Origin: Rostrohypoxylon terebratum
Taxonomy: Eukaryota > Ascomycota > Sordariomycetes > Xylariales > Hypoxylaceae
Length of the DNA stretch: 64,000 bases
Reading direction: 5' to 3'
Assembly (NCBI GenBank): GCA_022497145.1
Contig: MU385966.1
Location: 30,116-94,115, forward strand
Position numbers and translations under genes: made by a program. A model generated the notes under the pieces. It saw only the letters and a list, made by a program, of their open reading frames with translations. It made no database searches and was not told the origin of the DNA. Shown here one piece after another: positions 50,588 to 61,416 of this stretch; position 1 is the stretch's first letter, and each line of letters opens with the position of its first letter.

Positions 50588-52513
50588 ATGACGTTTCATA
50601 CTCTTCTTCGAGCCAGGACTCCCATAGCTCTGGCTCGAAGCGCTCTCGCGCTATCGCGACAATATGCGTAAGTCTTTTCAAATTGGTAGTGGTTCAGGAA
50701 ATTGGTAGCGGTTCAGGCAATCGACTTTCAACAAATAAAATATTACCAAGCTAACTAGGTATTCTCTTTTTTACCATCCAGCCGCTTCTTATGCACAACG
50801 CAATGTCGCCGCGCCAACGATACCGACCTGAACAAAGTCTCCCGCAATATCACACAACCCAAGGCCCAAGGTGCATCGCAAGCTATGCTGTACGCGACAG
50901 GGCTCAAGGATGAAGACCTAGCGAAACCCCAAGTGGGTATTTCATCAGTGTGGTACGAAGGAAATCCATGCAATATGCACTTGATGGATTTGTCGGCTGT
51001 GGTAAAAGAATCTGTCAAGCGGGCTGGACTCATTCCTTACCGGTTTAACACGATTGGCGTTTCCGACGGTATTTCTATGGGCACCACAGGTATGCGATAT
51101 TCCTTGCAAAGTAGAGAGATCATCGCCGACAGCATCGAGACCGTCATGCAAGGCCAATGGTACGATGCGAACATCTCTTTGCCCGGGTGCGACAAGAATA
51201 TGCCTGGTGTCTTGATAGCTATGGGTCGAGTAAACCGACCTAGTATTATGGTCTATGGTGGCACCATTAAGCCAGGATGCAGCCAGGCTGGTGCGCCAAT
51301 CGACATCGTCAGCGCCTTCCAGGCTTACGGACAGTACATCTCGGGTGAGATTACGGAGAAGCAACGCTATGACATTATTCGACACGCCTGCCCCGGAAAG
51401 GGTGCGTGTGGTGGAATGTACACAGCGAACACAATGGCTACAGCGATTGAGACGTTGGGTATGACTTTACCTGGCAGCAGCAGCAGCCCTGCCGAGGACC
51501 CGAGTAAGGTCAAGGAATGTGAAAACATTGGTGAAGCCATTAAGCATATTATGAAGGAGGACATCCGCCCGCGGGATATCATGACGAGAGAGGCCTTCGA
51601 GGAGGCGATGGTTGTGGTGAACATTCTCGGAGGTAGCACAAACGCCGTGCTTCACCTCATCGCCATTGCCGACTCCGTAGGCATTAAGCTCACCGTGGAT
51701 GATTTCCAAGCCGTATCCGACAGAACACCCTTCTTAGCCGACCTAAAACCTTCGGGTAAGTATGTCATGGAAGACATGCACAAGATCGGCGGAACCCCCG
51801 CGCTCCTCAAATACCTTATCGGTCAAGGTATCATTAAGGGCAATGGTGTCACGGTAACCGGCAAGACAATTAAGGAGAACGTCGAATCCTGGCCCTCGTT
51901 CCCCAATGACCAACAGATCATCCGGCCATTCTCCAAGCCCATAAAACCAACCGGCCACATCCAGATCCTTCGCGGTTCGCTTTCTCCTGGAGGCTCCGTC
52001 GGCAAGATTACGGGTAAAGAGGGTCTAGTATTCACAGGCAAGGCGCGTTGCTATGACCAAGAAGACGACTTTATTGCGTCGCTCGAGCGCGGCGAGATTA
52101 AGAAGGGAGAGAAGACTGTTGTCATCATCCGATACGAAGGTCCTAAAGGTGGCCCTGGTATGCCGGAGATGTTGAAGCCGTCGTCTGCCATTATGGGCTA
52201 CGGTCTAGGAAACGATGTCGCATTACTCACCGACGGCCGATTTTCCGGTGGCAGTCACGGTTTCCTGATCGGCCACATCACACCCGAGGCTAGGGAAGGC
52301 GGGCCAATTGGTCTTGTGAGGGACGGAGATATAGTGATAATTGATGCTGAGAAGCGTGTCATCGACGCGGATGTGAGCGAGGAAGAAATGGCGAGGAGAA
52401 AGGCCGAGTGGACGCCACCCCCACCTAGGTACTCGCAAGGTACCCTCACCAAGTACGCGGCGCTTGTTAGCGACGCCAGCCACGGCTGCGTTACCACAGG
52501 CGTAAAGGAATGA
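50588..52513 (+). CDS. ILV3: Dihydroxy-acid dehydratase, mitochondrial
   Basis: Exon 1 is 50588-50667 and exon 2 is 50782-52513; the codon GC/C is restored; 603 residues. The Arg/Ala/Ser-rich, acid-poor N-terminus (MTFHTLLRARTPIALARSAL) is a mitochondrial targeting sequence. The enzyme dehydrates 2,3-dihydroxy-isovalerate and -methylvalerate to the 2-oxo acids in valine and isoleucine synthesis, using an iron-sulfur cluster. Cluster cysteines are visible in EGNPCNMH (about 90), PGCDKNMPG (about 163) and GKGACGGMY (near 237). GGRFSGG-like DGRFSGGSHG lies near the C-terminus. Length fits the family. This is a housekeeping copy: the neighbours are ordinary genes, and I see no sign that it is a self-resistance duplicate, although such duplicates exist in fungal clusters making DHAD inhibitors. 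Confidence 0.95.
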
Positions 52514-53183
52514 ACGAAACAAGATGAGATGAGATGAATGAGATGTGAATGCGCCTAAGTAAATGCGTACGTATATTAAAACACATAGGGAGCTGGGTAA
52601 AAGTGTATTTATCGGTCTTCGAATATTAACTCGCGCGGGAGAGGCGGGCCTGATATTTCTGGTCCGCAAAACGGAAACGGAAAAAAACGAGGAGTCCCTT
52701 CATTTCTATCCGTTATCACGATCTGAAGGCAGTATAGTAATGAAAAAAAGGTCAAAGTTTATGTCTAGATGTTGAGGGTATGTTTTTATTTTTGCTTTGA
52801 ATTTCCAGGGTCACGATTTCAGAAGGCATGGATAAAATGAACCAACCGCTCATCAGATATTGATCATCGAGATTGGACAGGATAGATTGGTACTCTTTGT
52901 CTTCATTCATATCCAAGAACCGCTAGCTACCACGATAAGCTGGCAGTTACTCATGACGACTATATTTTCCTATTTTCCTTTTTCTCTCCATGGCCGAGTA
53001 AACAACGCAAGGGAAAATCAAATGCATGCTCCACCCAAAATGCGCAACAATGACGTTAGCCAGCTAGAACACTGGCAGCATAAACCCCATCAAAGGCATC
53101 CTCACGTCACCCATCTTCCCCCTTTTCTTTTCCCGCCAACATATCTATCCTCAACCCTACTCTTCCCAGGCCAGGCGGAGGGT
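52514..53183. other. Intergenic between convergent ILV3 and acyltransferase
   Basis: 3' flanks only, no gene seen. Confidence 0.5.
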
Positions 53184-54158
53184 TTATTTCCTCCCCTTGC
53201 CCCAAGCCTCGATAAACGCCGCCTTATCCAGCAGCGTCAAGCCGACCCTCTTATTCCGCGCCAGCCGCGCAAGAGCTTCCGCGACCTTATCCAGCAGCCT
53301 CTGCTCCTCGGCGGTCAACCTCTCCCCGTCAACAGCATCGCCCTCCTCCGCAGGCGTGTCCCCGTTCGTCGCGGCGCCCGAATCGTTCGCCACGGCCTCG
53401 GCAATGCGCACGCGGATCAGGTGCGTGGGGCGTCCGAGCAGGTGCCAGAGGAAGGAGAGGAAGGCGCCAGGCACGGGGGTGGTGATGTCCGGGGGCGTGT
53501 AGCGCATGCTGACGGGGAAGATGGGGGCGTCGGGCGGGGCGGACAGCAGCGAGGGCGAGAAGGGCAGGATGCCCTTGCCGTTCGTGGTGCTCATCTCCGG
53601 GAACACGGCCACGACGCGGTGCGGGTTCTGCTCCACGAGCGCGCGCAGCGTCGTCAGGTTGGACGGGGGCGCGGAGAGCGTCGGGGGGGACAGGGCGAGC
53701 AGGATGGCGCGGAGAAGGGACACGCGCTGCACTTTGCGGGTCCCCGGGTACGAGATCGTGAAGATCGGGTCGAAGATCGCGGCTAGGTAGAGCGCGTCGA
53801 TCGGGCTGGTGAATTGGGCTGCGATGATGGAGCGCTGCGCGTTGCCTGGGAACCGCGAGGAGGGCTGTTGCGAGAGCGAGCCGCGCTTCACGCCGTCGAG
53901 CTGCAGGTCCACCCACCATATCCCCGGTATGCCCAGCAGCGTCCACAGCAGCAGCTTGCGGGCTACTTGGGGGATGAGGAGGGAGGGCAGGTGGTCGAGG
54001 AATAGGAAGAAGAAGGCGCTGTAGCCGAGGAAGAAGGGCAGTCGGAAGAGGAAGAGGGCTCCGTGGAGCAGCTTGGATACGGCGGACGTGGGCGTCGTCG
54101 AGGGGATGAAGGGGGAGATGCCGGACCCCCGGTCGCGGAATTGGCTGTACTTCTCCAT
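53184..54158 (-). CDS. LOA1: LOA1/VPS66-like lysophospholipid acyltransferase
   Basis: Single exon, 324 residues. The start MEKYSQFRDRGSGISPF matches the beginning I recall for yeast Loa1 (MEKYTNWRDNGTGIAPF). Two hydrophobic segments follow at about residues 30-55 and 60-80, consistent with endoplasmic-reticulum or lipid-droplet membrane anchoring. The acyltransferase motif I region reads AAQFTSPIDALY, without the usual histidine of NHxxxxD; yeast Loa1 also lacks it, as I recall. The second motif region is VFPEMSTTNGKGILPF. The likely role is acyl-CoA transfer to lysophosphatidic acid, feeding triacylglycerol and phospholipid synthesis. The gene is strongly GC-rich compared with its surroundings. 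Long antisense frames across it are by-products of that composition. Confidence 0.85.
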   Translation of the reverse strand: MEKYSQFRDRGSGISPFIPSTTPTSAVSKLLHGALFLFRLPFFLGYSAFFFLFLDHLPSLLIPQVARKLLLWTLLGIPGIWWVDLQLDGVKRGSLSQQPSSRFPGNAQRSIIAAQFTSPIDALYLAAIFDPIFTISYPGTRKVQRVSLLRAILLALSPPTLSAPPSNLTTLRALVEQNPHRVVAVFPEMSTTNGKGILPFSPSLLSAPPDAPIFPVSMRYTPPDITTPVPGAFLSFLWHLLGRPTHLIRVRIAEAVANDSGAATNGDTPAEEGDAVDGERLTAEEQRLLDKVAEALARLARNKRVGLTLLDKAAFIEAWGKGRK

Positions 54159-55211
54159 CGTGCGGCTGTAGCTACAGCGAAAGCTGACGATCGTCGAGTG
54201 ACGGGTGACGGCTGACGGGTGTCGTGGCGGTTATCGTATCCTACCTCACAAAGGCACTACGTAGGTACCAAACAAATCTGCCTAAGCCCTAAGACTACCG
54301 AGACATTCAGTTATTGCGGCGCAGGTGCAGGTGCAGGAAATCGGACATTTGGCGTTGGACAGAAACGGCAACGGCAACGGCAACGCAGGGAGTTCTGTCT
54401 TAGATAAGAGTCAGAAGAGTCAGAAGGGTTGGAATAAAATTTGAGCCAGCAATCCCACAGGATTTCCGAACCTATCACAATGGAGAATTAAGAGGATAGA
54501 TATTAATAAATAATTATAGACTTAAAAATCCATGGATGAATTTAATTGATTCGATGGCGTCAAGGGTTACCTTTGGCATGTGAAGGACACTTAAGAAGCT
54601 AGCCTAACTTTATTTTTCTGTTCTGTGTCCTGTCGATATGGAGCTGATAAGTGATTGTGATAGTGGTGAAGCTCGGACCAAGTGAAGAATCAATCCCAAG
54701 TTATTTCTTCCTTACGACGTAGTGGCCTTAGCTGTCGGCCAGTTCGGCCTAGCTGTCCCTACCCACCTTTCTGGAAGCCCCCATAAATTCTCCAAGCTTT
54801 CCCCAATTTGTGCCGATGGTGTTGATAGCGGTGTTGTTGCCTGGTCAACAGCGGCAGATAATCAAAATTAGGCTTAGGTAACCGATGTTGGATAACGGTA
54901 AACTTGCACAATTCAATGTTTGATGTTCATATCTTCTCATATTCTCATTCATACACATCATTGATTCATTGATCCATTCCACATCCAACCTTATCTGCCA
55001 ACGTGGTAACGAAACGCGCCGCAATTCTTCAAAGTAACTCTCGTCATTTCTCTCGTTACATTGGAAGAATAATAAACCTCCAAGTCCTAAATATCCCATC
55101 GGCTTGAATGCTATTAGTCCTTACGCTTGTCGCGTGCTATTGTATAGCTTGATTTGCTATTTTGTTATTTCGAGTTCCTAAATTTCATTCGCGCCTCGCC
55201 GATCCGTCAGC
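54159..55211. other. Intergenic between divergent acyltransferase and kinesin
   Basis: Contains short hexamer repeats: GGTGCA at about 54323-54336 and ACGGCA at about 54364-54385. No gene seen. Confidence 0.5.
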
Positions 55212-58200
55212 ATGGAGGAAAACGTGGTAAGTCTTCGCTTTTTTTTCTCCATGTCTTTTTTATCTCGTCAACCATAAACACCCGTAAGCGATAACTGACT
55301 CCGACCACAGCAGCATCGATCAACCGGTCTGCCGAAGGCGACCACACGTATCCCTCAGTTTTCAGCATCTGTCTCTAACGGCAGCGGTCTACACGAAATG
55401 ACCAACTCCCAGAGCAACACGCGCCAACCGACCTCGTCGATACCCGCCTCCAATAGTAGCTTGAAGCGCGGCGTCCCAACTCCAGGTGCGAACGATCCAT
55501 TCGTCGATTCCAACTCCCTTTACTCACAGCGACGCGATACAGCCGTCCAATCTGATGCGAAGCGGGTTCCTCTGTCCAAGAGAGCTGGCGAATTTCCAGA
55601 TAAACCCTTTTCCTCCTCTCACATCCCCTCGCAGAATGTCAAGGGTGTGTCCCTCAGAGACACAGTAAGTAAAAATTCGTATTTGAGATATCCCGATGCC
55701 TTCGAAGTTTCGATGCCGCTTGAAGCCCCGATTCGACCGATGCAATGCAGTCCGTACCATTGTAAGACGGGTCACCCATGTCTTTGTGTACACGACTCCT
55801 AGACATGAGAACCTTCCCGAACTCTTAGATCGGTAATCATAAAGGAGATGGCATTTTCCGAGCGTGGCTTGTCTTGTTTTCGTTTCTCCCCACCTCTTGT
55901 AATAGGCCCAGGAATTGGCAATGGTTTCGATTCTTCGTTTTCGTATTACTATTTCGCGGGAGAGCTGGTATGTTAACGTTGATGAGCAGGCGAGACCTGG
56001 CGTCTCAGGATCCCGACACACTTCAAACAGTAGCTATTCCTCCAATAACAGCAGTTACACCATGAGCGTAGGTGCCGGTACTCGTCCCCCCTCCCGAACT
56101 CGAATTGCGCACAGCCGAGCAAGGTCAACCACTAGAGTTGGGCGGCCCGCAACGTCTATGGGCACGCGCGAGGAGGTACAACCACAGAGCAACAATGGTA
56201 TGCCGCCCCCATCTACTCCTAAATCCCTGGTATACAGATCCAGTCACAACAACCTCCAACACGACAAGAAACTCCGCAAATACCAGTCTCTCCAAGACGT
56301 GGGTGCAGCAGGGGCAACATACAAAGAACCTCTCCCGGTACATAGAGAAGTCTCTATCAGCGACCATTTCCAGGCATTGTCGCTCAACGACAAATATCAG
56401 AGCCAGCCAGGGGTTCAAGCGACTCCCAGCTGCTTGGGTATGCCTCCTCCTCCCACCACCTTCATCCCTCAGCCTGTCTCTAGACCGAAGGGAGGTGGGG
56501 CAGGCCAGCGCGAGGTCAACGTCGAGTACGTCCAGAGGGACTCAGTGGCCCCCAAGACTCCGGGAAAGCAGTTGATGCTCAGCTTAGAGAAGAGCATCAG
56601 CAATATCAAGAAAACCCCCATCACGCCTTCCTCACCCTCAAAGGGGGCGTTTCTGTCGAAATATTCTAACACAAAGGGGTATGTAGTCTCGGAGATCGAA
56701 GAAAAAATCCAATCGATGGACACCGAATTCCAGCGACTCAAAGAGTTCATGAACACGACCGAGAAGAATAGTGTCAACGTAAAAGAAGAGCTCGAGATGG
56801 CGAAGAAACGAGGTAGGATATAACTTGTGTCGTTGGGAGGTAGGACGTCTAGGTGCTAATTGTAGTAGCGGCGACCCTCGAGGACGAACGAACCGAGTTA
56901 CAGGCAGAAAAATCCAAGTTGTTGGACAAGCTGGCCGATGCTAATCGTCAAATTCGCAACTTGACATTCGATATCGAGGATCAGCAACGACGCCATAATA
57001 AGTACTGCGAGGATATCGTGTCGGATCATGAGCGAAAGATGAGAGCTAAGGTGGATGACTATGAGCGTGAAATGGACAAGGTAGTCAAGCTTCAGCAGGA
57101 GTTCGAGAGCAAGTGCGGCGCAGAAGCGGAAGCTCGATTGGACAATCTCTCCCGTGAGAATAAGGAGCTCCGTGGCAATCTCGAGTTCCAGAAGCGAGAC
57201 CATGAACGCGAACTTCACAGAATAAACCTGGACATGGAACGACAGTCTCTCCGAATGAAGGAGGTCGAGGAGAGTCTAAAGAAATCAGAAGAGGAGCAAA
57301 GAACCCTTCAAGCCCACATCGATGAGAATCTCAAGACAATCGATCGCTTAAGAAAGAGAGCCGAAGATGCAGAGGAAAGCCTCTCGAAAGACAAGGGTCA
57401 TCTGGGCGGACAGATCAGCTTGCTAAGTCAGAAGCTAGACTTTAGTTCCGAACGTATCCAAAGTCTAGAAGAGCACACCAAGGCCGTCCAGTCCGAGTGC
57501 GAGAAGAAGCTCCAGGAAATGCAAATCGCGGCGCAGAAGCAGATCGACGAGGAGACGAAGCTACTCCGAGACAGACTCATCAAGGAAGAAGAGCGAAGAC
57601 ATAAGCTCTTCGAGCAAGTACAAGAGTTAAAAGGGAACATTCGTGTCATGTGTCGAATCAAACCCCCATCAGATCCCGAGAATGACGCTCTGATCAAGTT
57701 CAACCCACGAATGAGCGAGCTGGATGAGGAGAAGATTGACGGTCTTCTCATACCAACAGAGCGAGAAGACTTCAGGGAACCTGGGAGAATGATCGCGGGC
57801 AAGCCCAAAGAGTTCAATTTCGAGAGGGTGTTCGATGAAAGCTGTACCAATAAGGACGTATTCGACGAGATTAGTCAGCTCGTACAATCTGTCATGGATG
57901 GTAAGAAAGTCTGCATCTTCTGCTATGGCCAAACTGGCTCGGGTAAGACGTTCACAATGAGTCGAAAAGGCGATGGTATCATTCCTCGAACGCAGAACAT
58001 GATTTTCAACGAAGTCGACCGATTGAAGGCGTTGGGTTGGGAATACACGGTCGAGGGCAGCTACCTTGAGGTCTACCAAGACAAGCTGTATGATCTTCTC
58101 GCCTCGCGCAGCGCAAAGCAAGAACCCTTGACTGTAGACCCGATCAGCGAGGAACTTAACATCAAGGGCCACAACTTCACACTCCTCCAGGAGGAAAAGG

Positions 58201-58755
58201 ATCTCGACAAGATGGTCCAGACGGCCGATAACAACCGACATACCGCAGCAACAGCCATGAACGACCGATCGTCACGGTCACACTCAATTCTGGTTCTAAA
58301 GATCGTCGGAACCAAGACGAATGACGAGGGCGAAGTCATCAGAACCCGCAAGGGTACCCTCAACCTAATCGATCTTGCCGGTTCAGAGTCTCCCGACAAG
58401 GCACGCGGCGACCAGATCTACCGCGAGGGTGTAGAGATTAACTCTTCGTTAAGTTACCTCCGTACTGTTCTCGCTAGTCTCGGTCAGGGCAAGACGGAGG
58501 GCGTGGACTTCCGAAGCTATACCCTCACACAACTACTGCGTCCCAGCTTAGGCAAGGGGTGCCGCACGCTGATGTTTGTGATGGTGAGCCCGCTCAAGGA
58601 GAACGAGAACGAGACGGTGCGAAGTCTCGAGTTTGCTAGAGACGTAAGTTTTTCCCATGTGTTTTATTCGAGAAGAAGCATGATGAGATTAATAACTAAT
58701 CATTATACAGGCCCAAAAAGTCAAGATGGGAGGTGGATCCAAGGCGAAGAAGTGA
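55212..58755 (+). CDS. klpA: Kinesin-14 (C-terminal motor, KlpA/Kar3-like)
   Basis: Exons 55212-55226, 55311-55664, 55990-56812, 56866-58643 and 58711-58755 give 1004 residues in one frame. The N-terminal 370 residues are Ser/Pro/Asn-rich and probably disordered (microtubule-binding tail). Residues about 370-650 are heptad-rich coiled coil. The motor domain runs from about 655 (ELKGNIRVMCRIKPP) to the end, with P-loop GQTGSGKTFTM near 757, switch I NDRSSRSHSI and switch II LIDLAGSE. The motor lies after the coiled coil, which defines kinesin-14, a minus-end-directed spindle motor. Intron 2, at about 325 bases, is unusually long for this window and my least certain junction. The last exon ends KMGGGSKAKK before TGA. 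Confidence 0.93.
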
Positions 58756-60427
58756 GCAGAGACAAATCCTTATCGAATTTTCGAAGCCTCGTCGTCTTAA
58801 GAGGACCGACCCGGGAGGTGAACTTGGAGGTCAGGTACATATTAGTAGTGAGGTTAATGAGCAAGGAGTGTCAGGCGTACGGTGTGGCAAAGTCGGGGGT
58901 TTCGAATGTTTAGCATCGTCGTCGTGGCGTTTTGTCTTAGAGGTATTGGGCCCGCGGCGACGGCGTCGAGATAGGCGTTTTGTTTTTTTAATCTTTCTCG
59001 CTCGGGGGATTACGTCCGCCGGCGATGATGATGGGGAGTGATGACCTCTATACGCGCTGTTCGATAGTAAGATGGCTTGAGCAGGGCCTGAATTGAAAAC
59101 TCATGAATATAATGATCCCCCTTGACCCCTTGCCCCCTTATTTCGATTCATGGCTCTGATGATTCAGCTGCTGATGATTGTGAGGCACGGCGATTGGGTG
59201 GGAGGATGCTGATCGGGTTGGTTGCGCCGTATTTCGGGAGGAGTCCCCAGAATACGACGCAACACAATGCGACTCAATGGGAAGACGATCAAATATCGTG
59301 TGATCATTTTTTGGAATAGGATCGTTTAAGATAAATGATTTCAATTGTAAGCCACTACGTATGTGATAAACGATTGATGTGAACGATTTGTGGTCGTGGA
59401 GGAAGAAAAAAAGGTGTAGATGAAAGGAAAAAAAGATGGAAAGGTGATGGTGGGGGAACGGGATGTGGGAGATATCAACGGAAGTTGTGCACCAGACAAG
59501 AGGGAAGGTCACAAATTTTTCTTGAGCTCGATTTCATTTTCACTGCCGGCGACTTCCTGTTGTACTTTTTGACGATTTTACGATGTTCAGTATTTTTTCG
59601 AAAAGTACATATGTACTATTAAGTACCTGCCGCGAGGGCAGCTGGGGAAAAGTCATGGGCTCTGTAGCTCTGTATGAGGAGTTTGTCGTGTGACGTCATT
59701 GAGCCCAAAGCAGTGGCGCCGACGAGGTTCAATAAAACCACCCATCCCCCTTCTCTTCCTTATTTTTATATCTCAATTCTTGTTACGACTCTACGATATA
59801 CCAATCCAAGAATAGAGGTGAAATAGGGGAGTCACCTCGCTTCGCGCACGTTTCTCTCTACCTCCCATTGGTATATAAGGCACTATCGTTCCATTGCCGA
59901 CTACATGAACAGGTCATGATTCATTTTGCTACCTCTTCGATCCATGGTCGCCGTATTCCTTCCGATCATGAGTTAGGAGGGATATCAAGTCATTTGCTTT
60001 CGCCTACGAAGAAGACATGCACCCGGGAGAAGGCCTCTATCTCTGTACAGAATCTTGTTTGGAGACCATTGACGTATATGATCCCAATTCCGACCATAGT
60101 AAGAGTCGGAAACGTTGCGATTGACTAACAAGTCTATCATAGAACTCCTAACATCCAGTATGCTGTAAGGACTGAGTAAGATAACCCACGTCGCCTCTTG
60201 AAGAAAATCTATCTTCGATCATGCACCTCTAAAGCTCTATAGCCGGAATCTTGACTGCTCGGTCACATCTCCCAACTCCATTTCCGCAGCAAGACATGCT
60301 TGTAGGTGCACATTATCAGTAACGCTCGACCCCTTAGACGTGTATAAAAAAATCAACAACCCCAAGGAAAACATTTACGTATCAGTCAGGACCTTAAACG
60401 AATAAAAATTTGAATAAATTTGATTTT
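58756..60427. other. Intergenic, no gene seen
   Basis: Contains 3' flanks of kinesin and cutinase, pyrimidine/purine-rich tracts and short frames only. Confidence 0.5.
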
Positions 60428-61416
60428 TCAAGCGTCAGATATAATTGGTGTCGGTAACGGCGGTAACGACATTGGAACGGCATCTGAGGGTTGAGGCGGC
60501 GCAGGGACTTGTGGTATCGCCGGCACAGTGACGTTGGGAAATATAAAGCTCCCATTTGGCCACGGTTTTATGGCGGCATCGTCGAGTAACTTATTTGTAA
60601 GGTAATATACCGCGGTTGGAACCCATTTCACGTAGTCGAAATGCACCGGGAAGACGTAGAGGGTTCCGGAGCAAACGGCGTCTCCGGCGTTGCAGATGAT
60701 GAGCGTCCGGTTCGTGTCGAAGTCTTTGATCCGGCCCCCGTCCTGCCATGTCTGGGTATCGCCGAAGGTCACCACGCCTATGATCTTGTCCTTCACTTCT
60801 TGGGTCAGACTTTCGATAGCTCGGTGGGTGAGAGCCGCTCCTTGGCTGCGACCCCATTAGCGATGAACTTGCGAATGAGCCGAGACAACCCCTTTCTACA
60901 TAGGAGGGATTTCGCATCGTGAGGATAGGAGGGAACAAGGAGTCGATATAATTACCTATAGCCTCCAGCAACAATTTTCGAGTCTGGACAAGTCGCCGCC
61001 GCATCCAAAAGAAGTTGCATGTCGTAGATTCCCCAGGGCGGCGCGCCGCCGGGATAGAAATTTGTCTCGATAAAGCCCCAATAATCGACCCCCTGAGTCG
61101 CAACGTTGGCCGGTCCAAAAACGGCCTTCAGCCCATCGGACAGCGCCGGGCCAACTGTGTTTCCCTAAAAGTCCAGGTGAGTACTATGATGAAAATCCAT
61201 GCGATTGGTTGTCGTGTAAGGAGTTGAATCGCTTACCAGATTCCCAGGCTCTATAGTCGCCTTCGCCCATATGAATATGATGGGCCTGCATCCGAATTGT
61301 GTTAGCTCGTGCGCGTAATAGCCTATAGTCCACGACTGGCGAGCTTGGAGGTTTGACGGGAGCGCCGATACTACAGCGGCACATGTGAAAAAGAATAAAG
61401 ATATGTGGGAAATCAT
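60428..61416 (-). CDS. Secreted cutinase
   Basis: Exons on the minus strand: 61416-61237, 61164-60956, 60845-60428, giving 268 residues. I chose the ATG at 61416 because it opens directly on a signal peptide (MISHISLFFFTCAAVVSA). The protein is an alpha/beta serine esterase that cleaves the plant cuticle polyester cutin. The nucleophile lies in GGYSQG (Ser130), whose serine codon is rebuilt across the second intron (AG/C). The other triad residues sit in NAGDAVCSG (Asp) and VHFDYVKW (His). A C-terminal tail of about 40 residues is rich in proline, an extension beyond the usual cutinase fold. It suggests a plant-associated lifestyle and has no evident link to the cluster. Confidence 0.92.

Noticed and set aside
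50588..52513. ILV3 as a self-resistance copy for a DHAD-inhibiting metabolite
   Set aside because: It sits among ordinary genes over 10 kb from the ABC pump, and nothing marks it as a duplicate. A second copy elsewhere in the genome would reopen the question.
53329..53946. Long minus-strand frame in another register across the LOA1-like gene
   Set aside because: Shadow frame from GC-rich coding DNA; low-complexity Ala/Arg/Pro translation.
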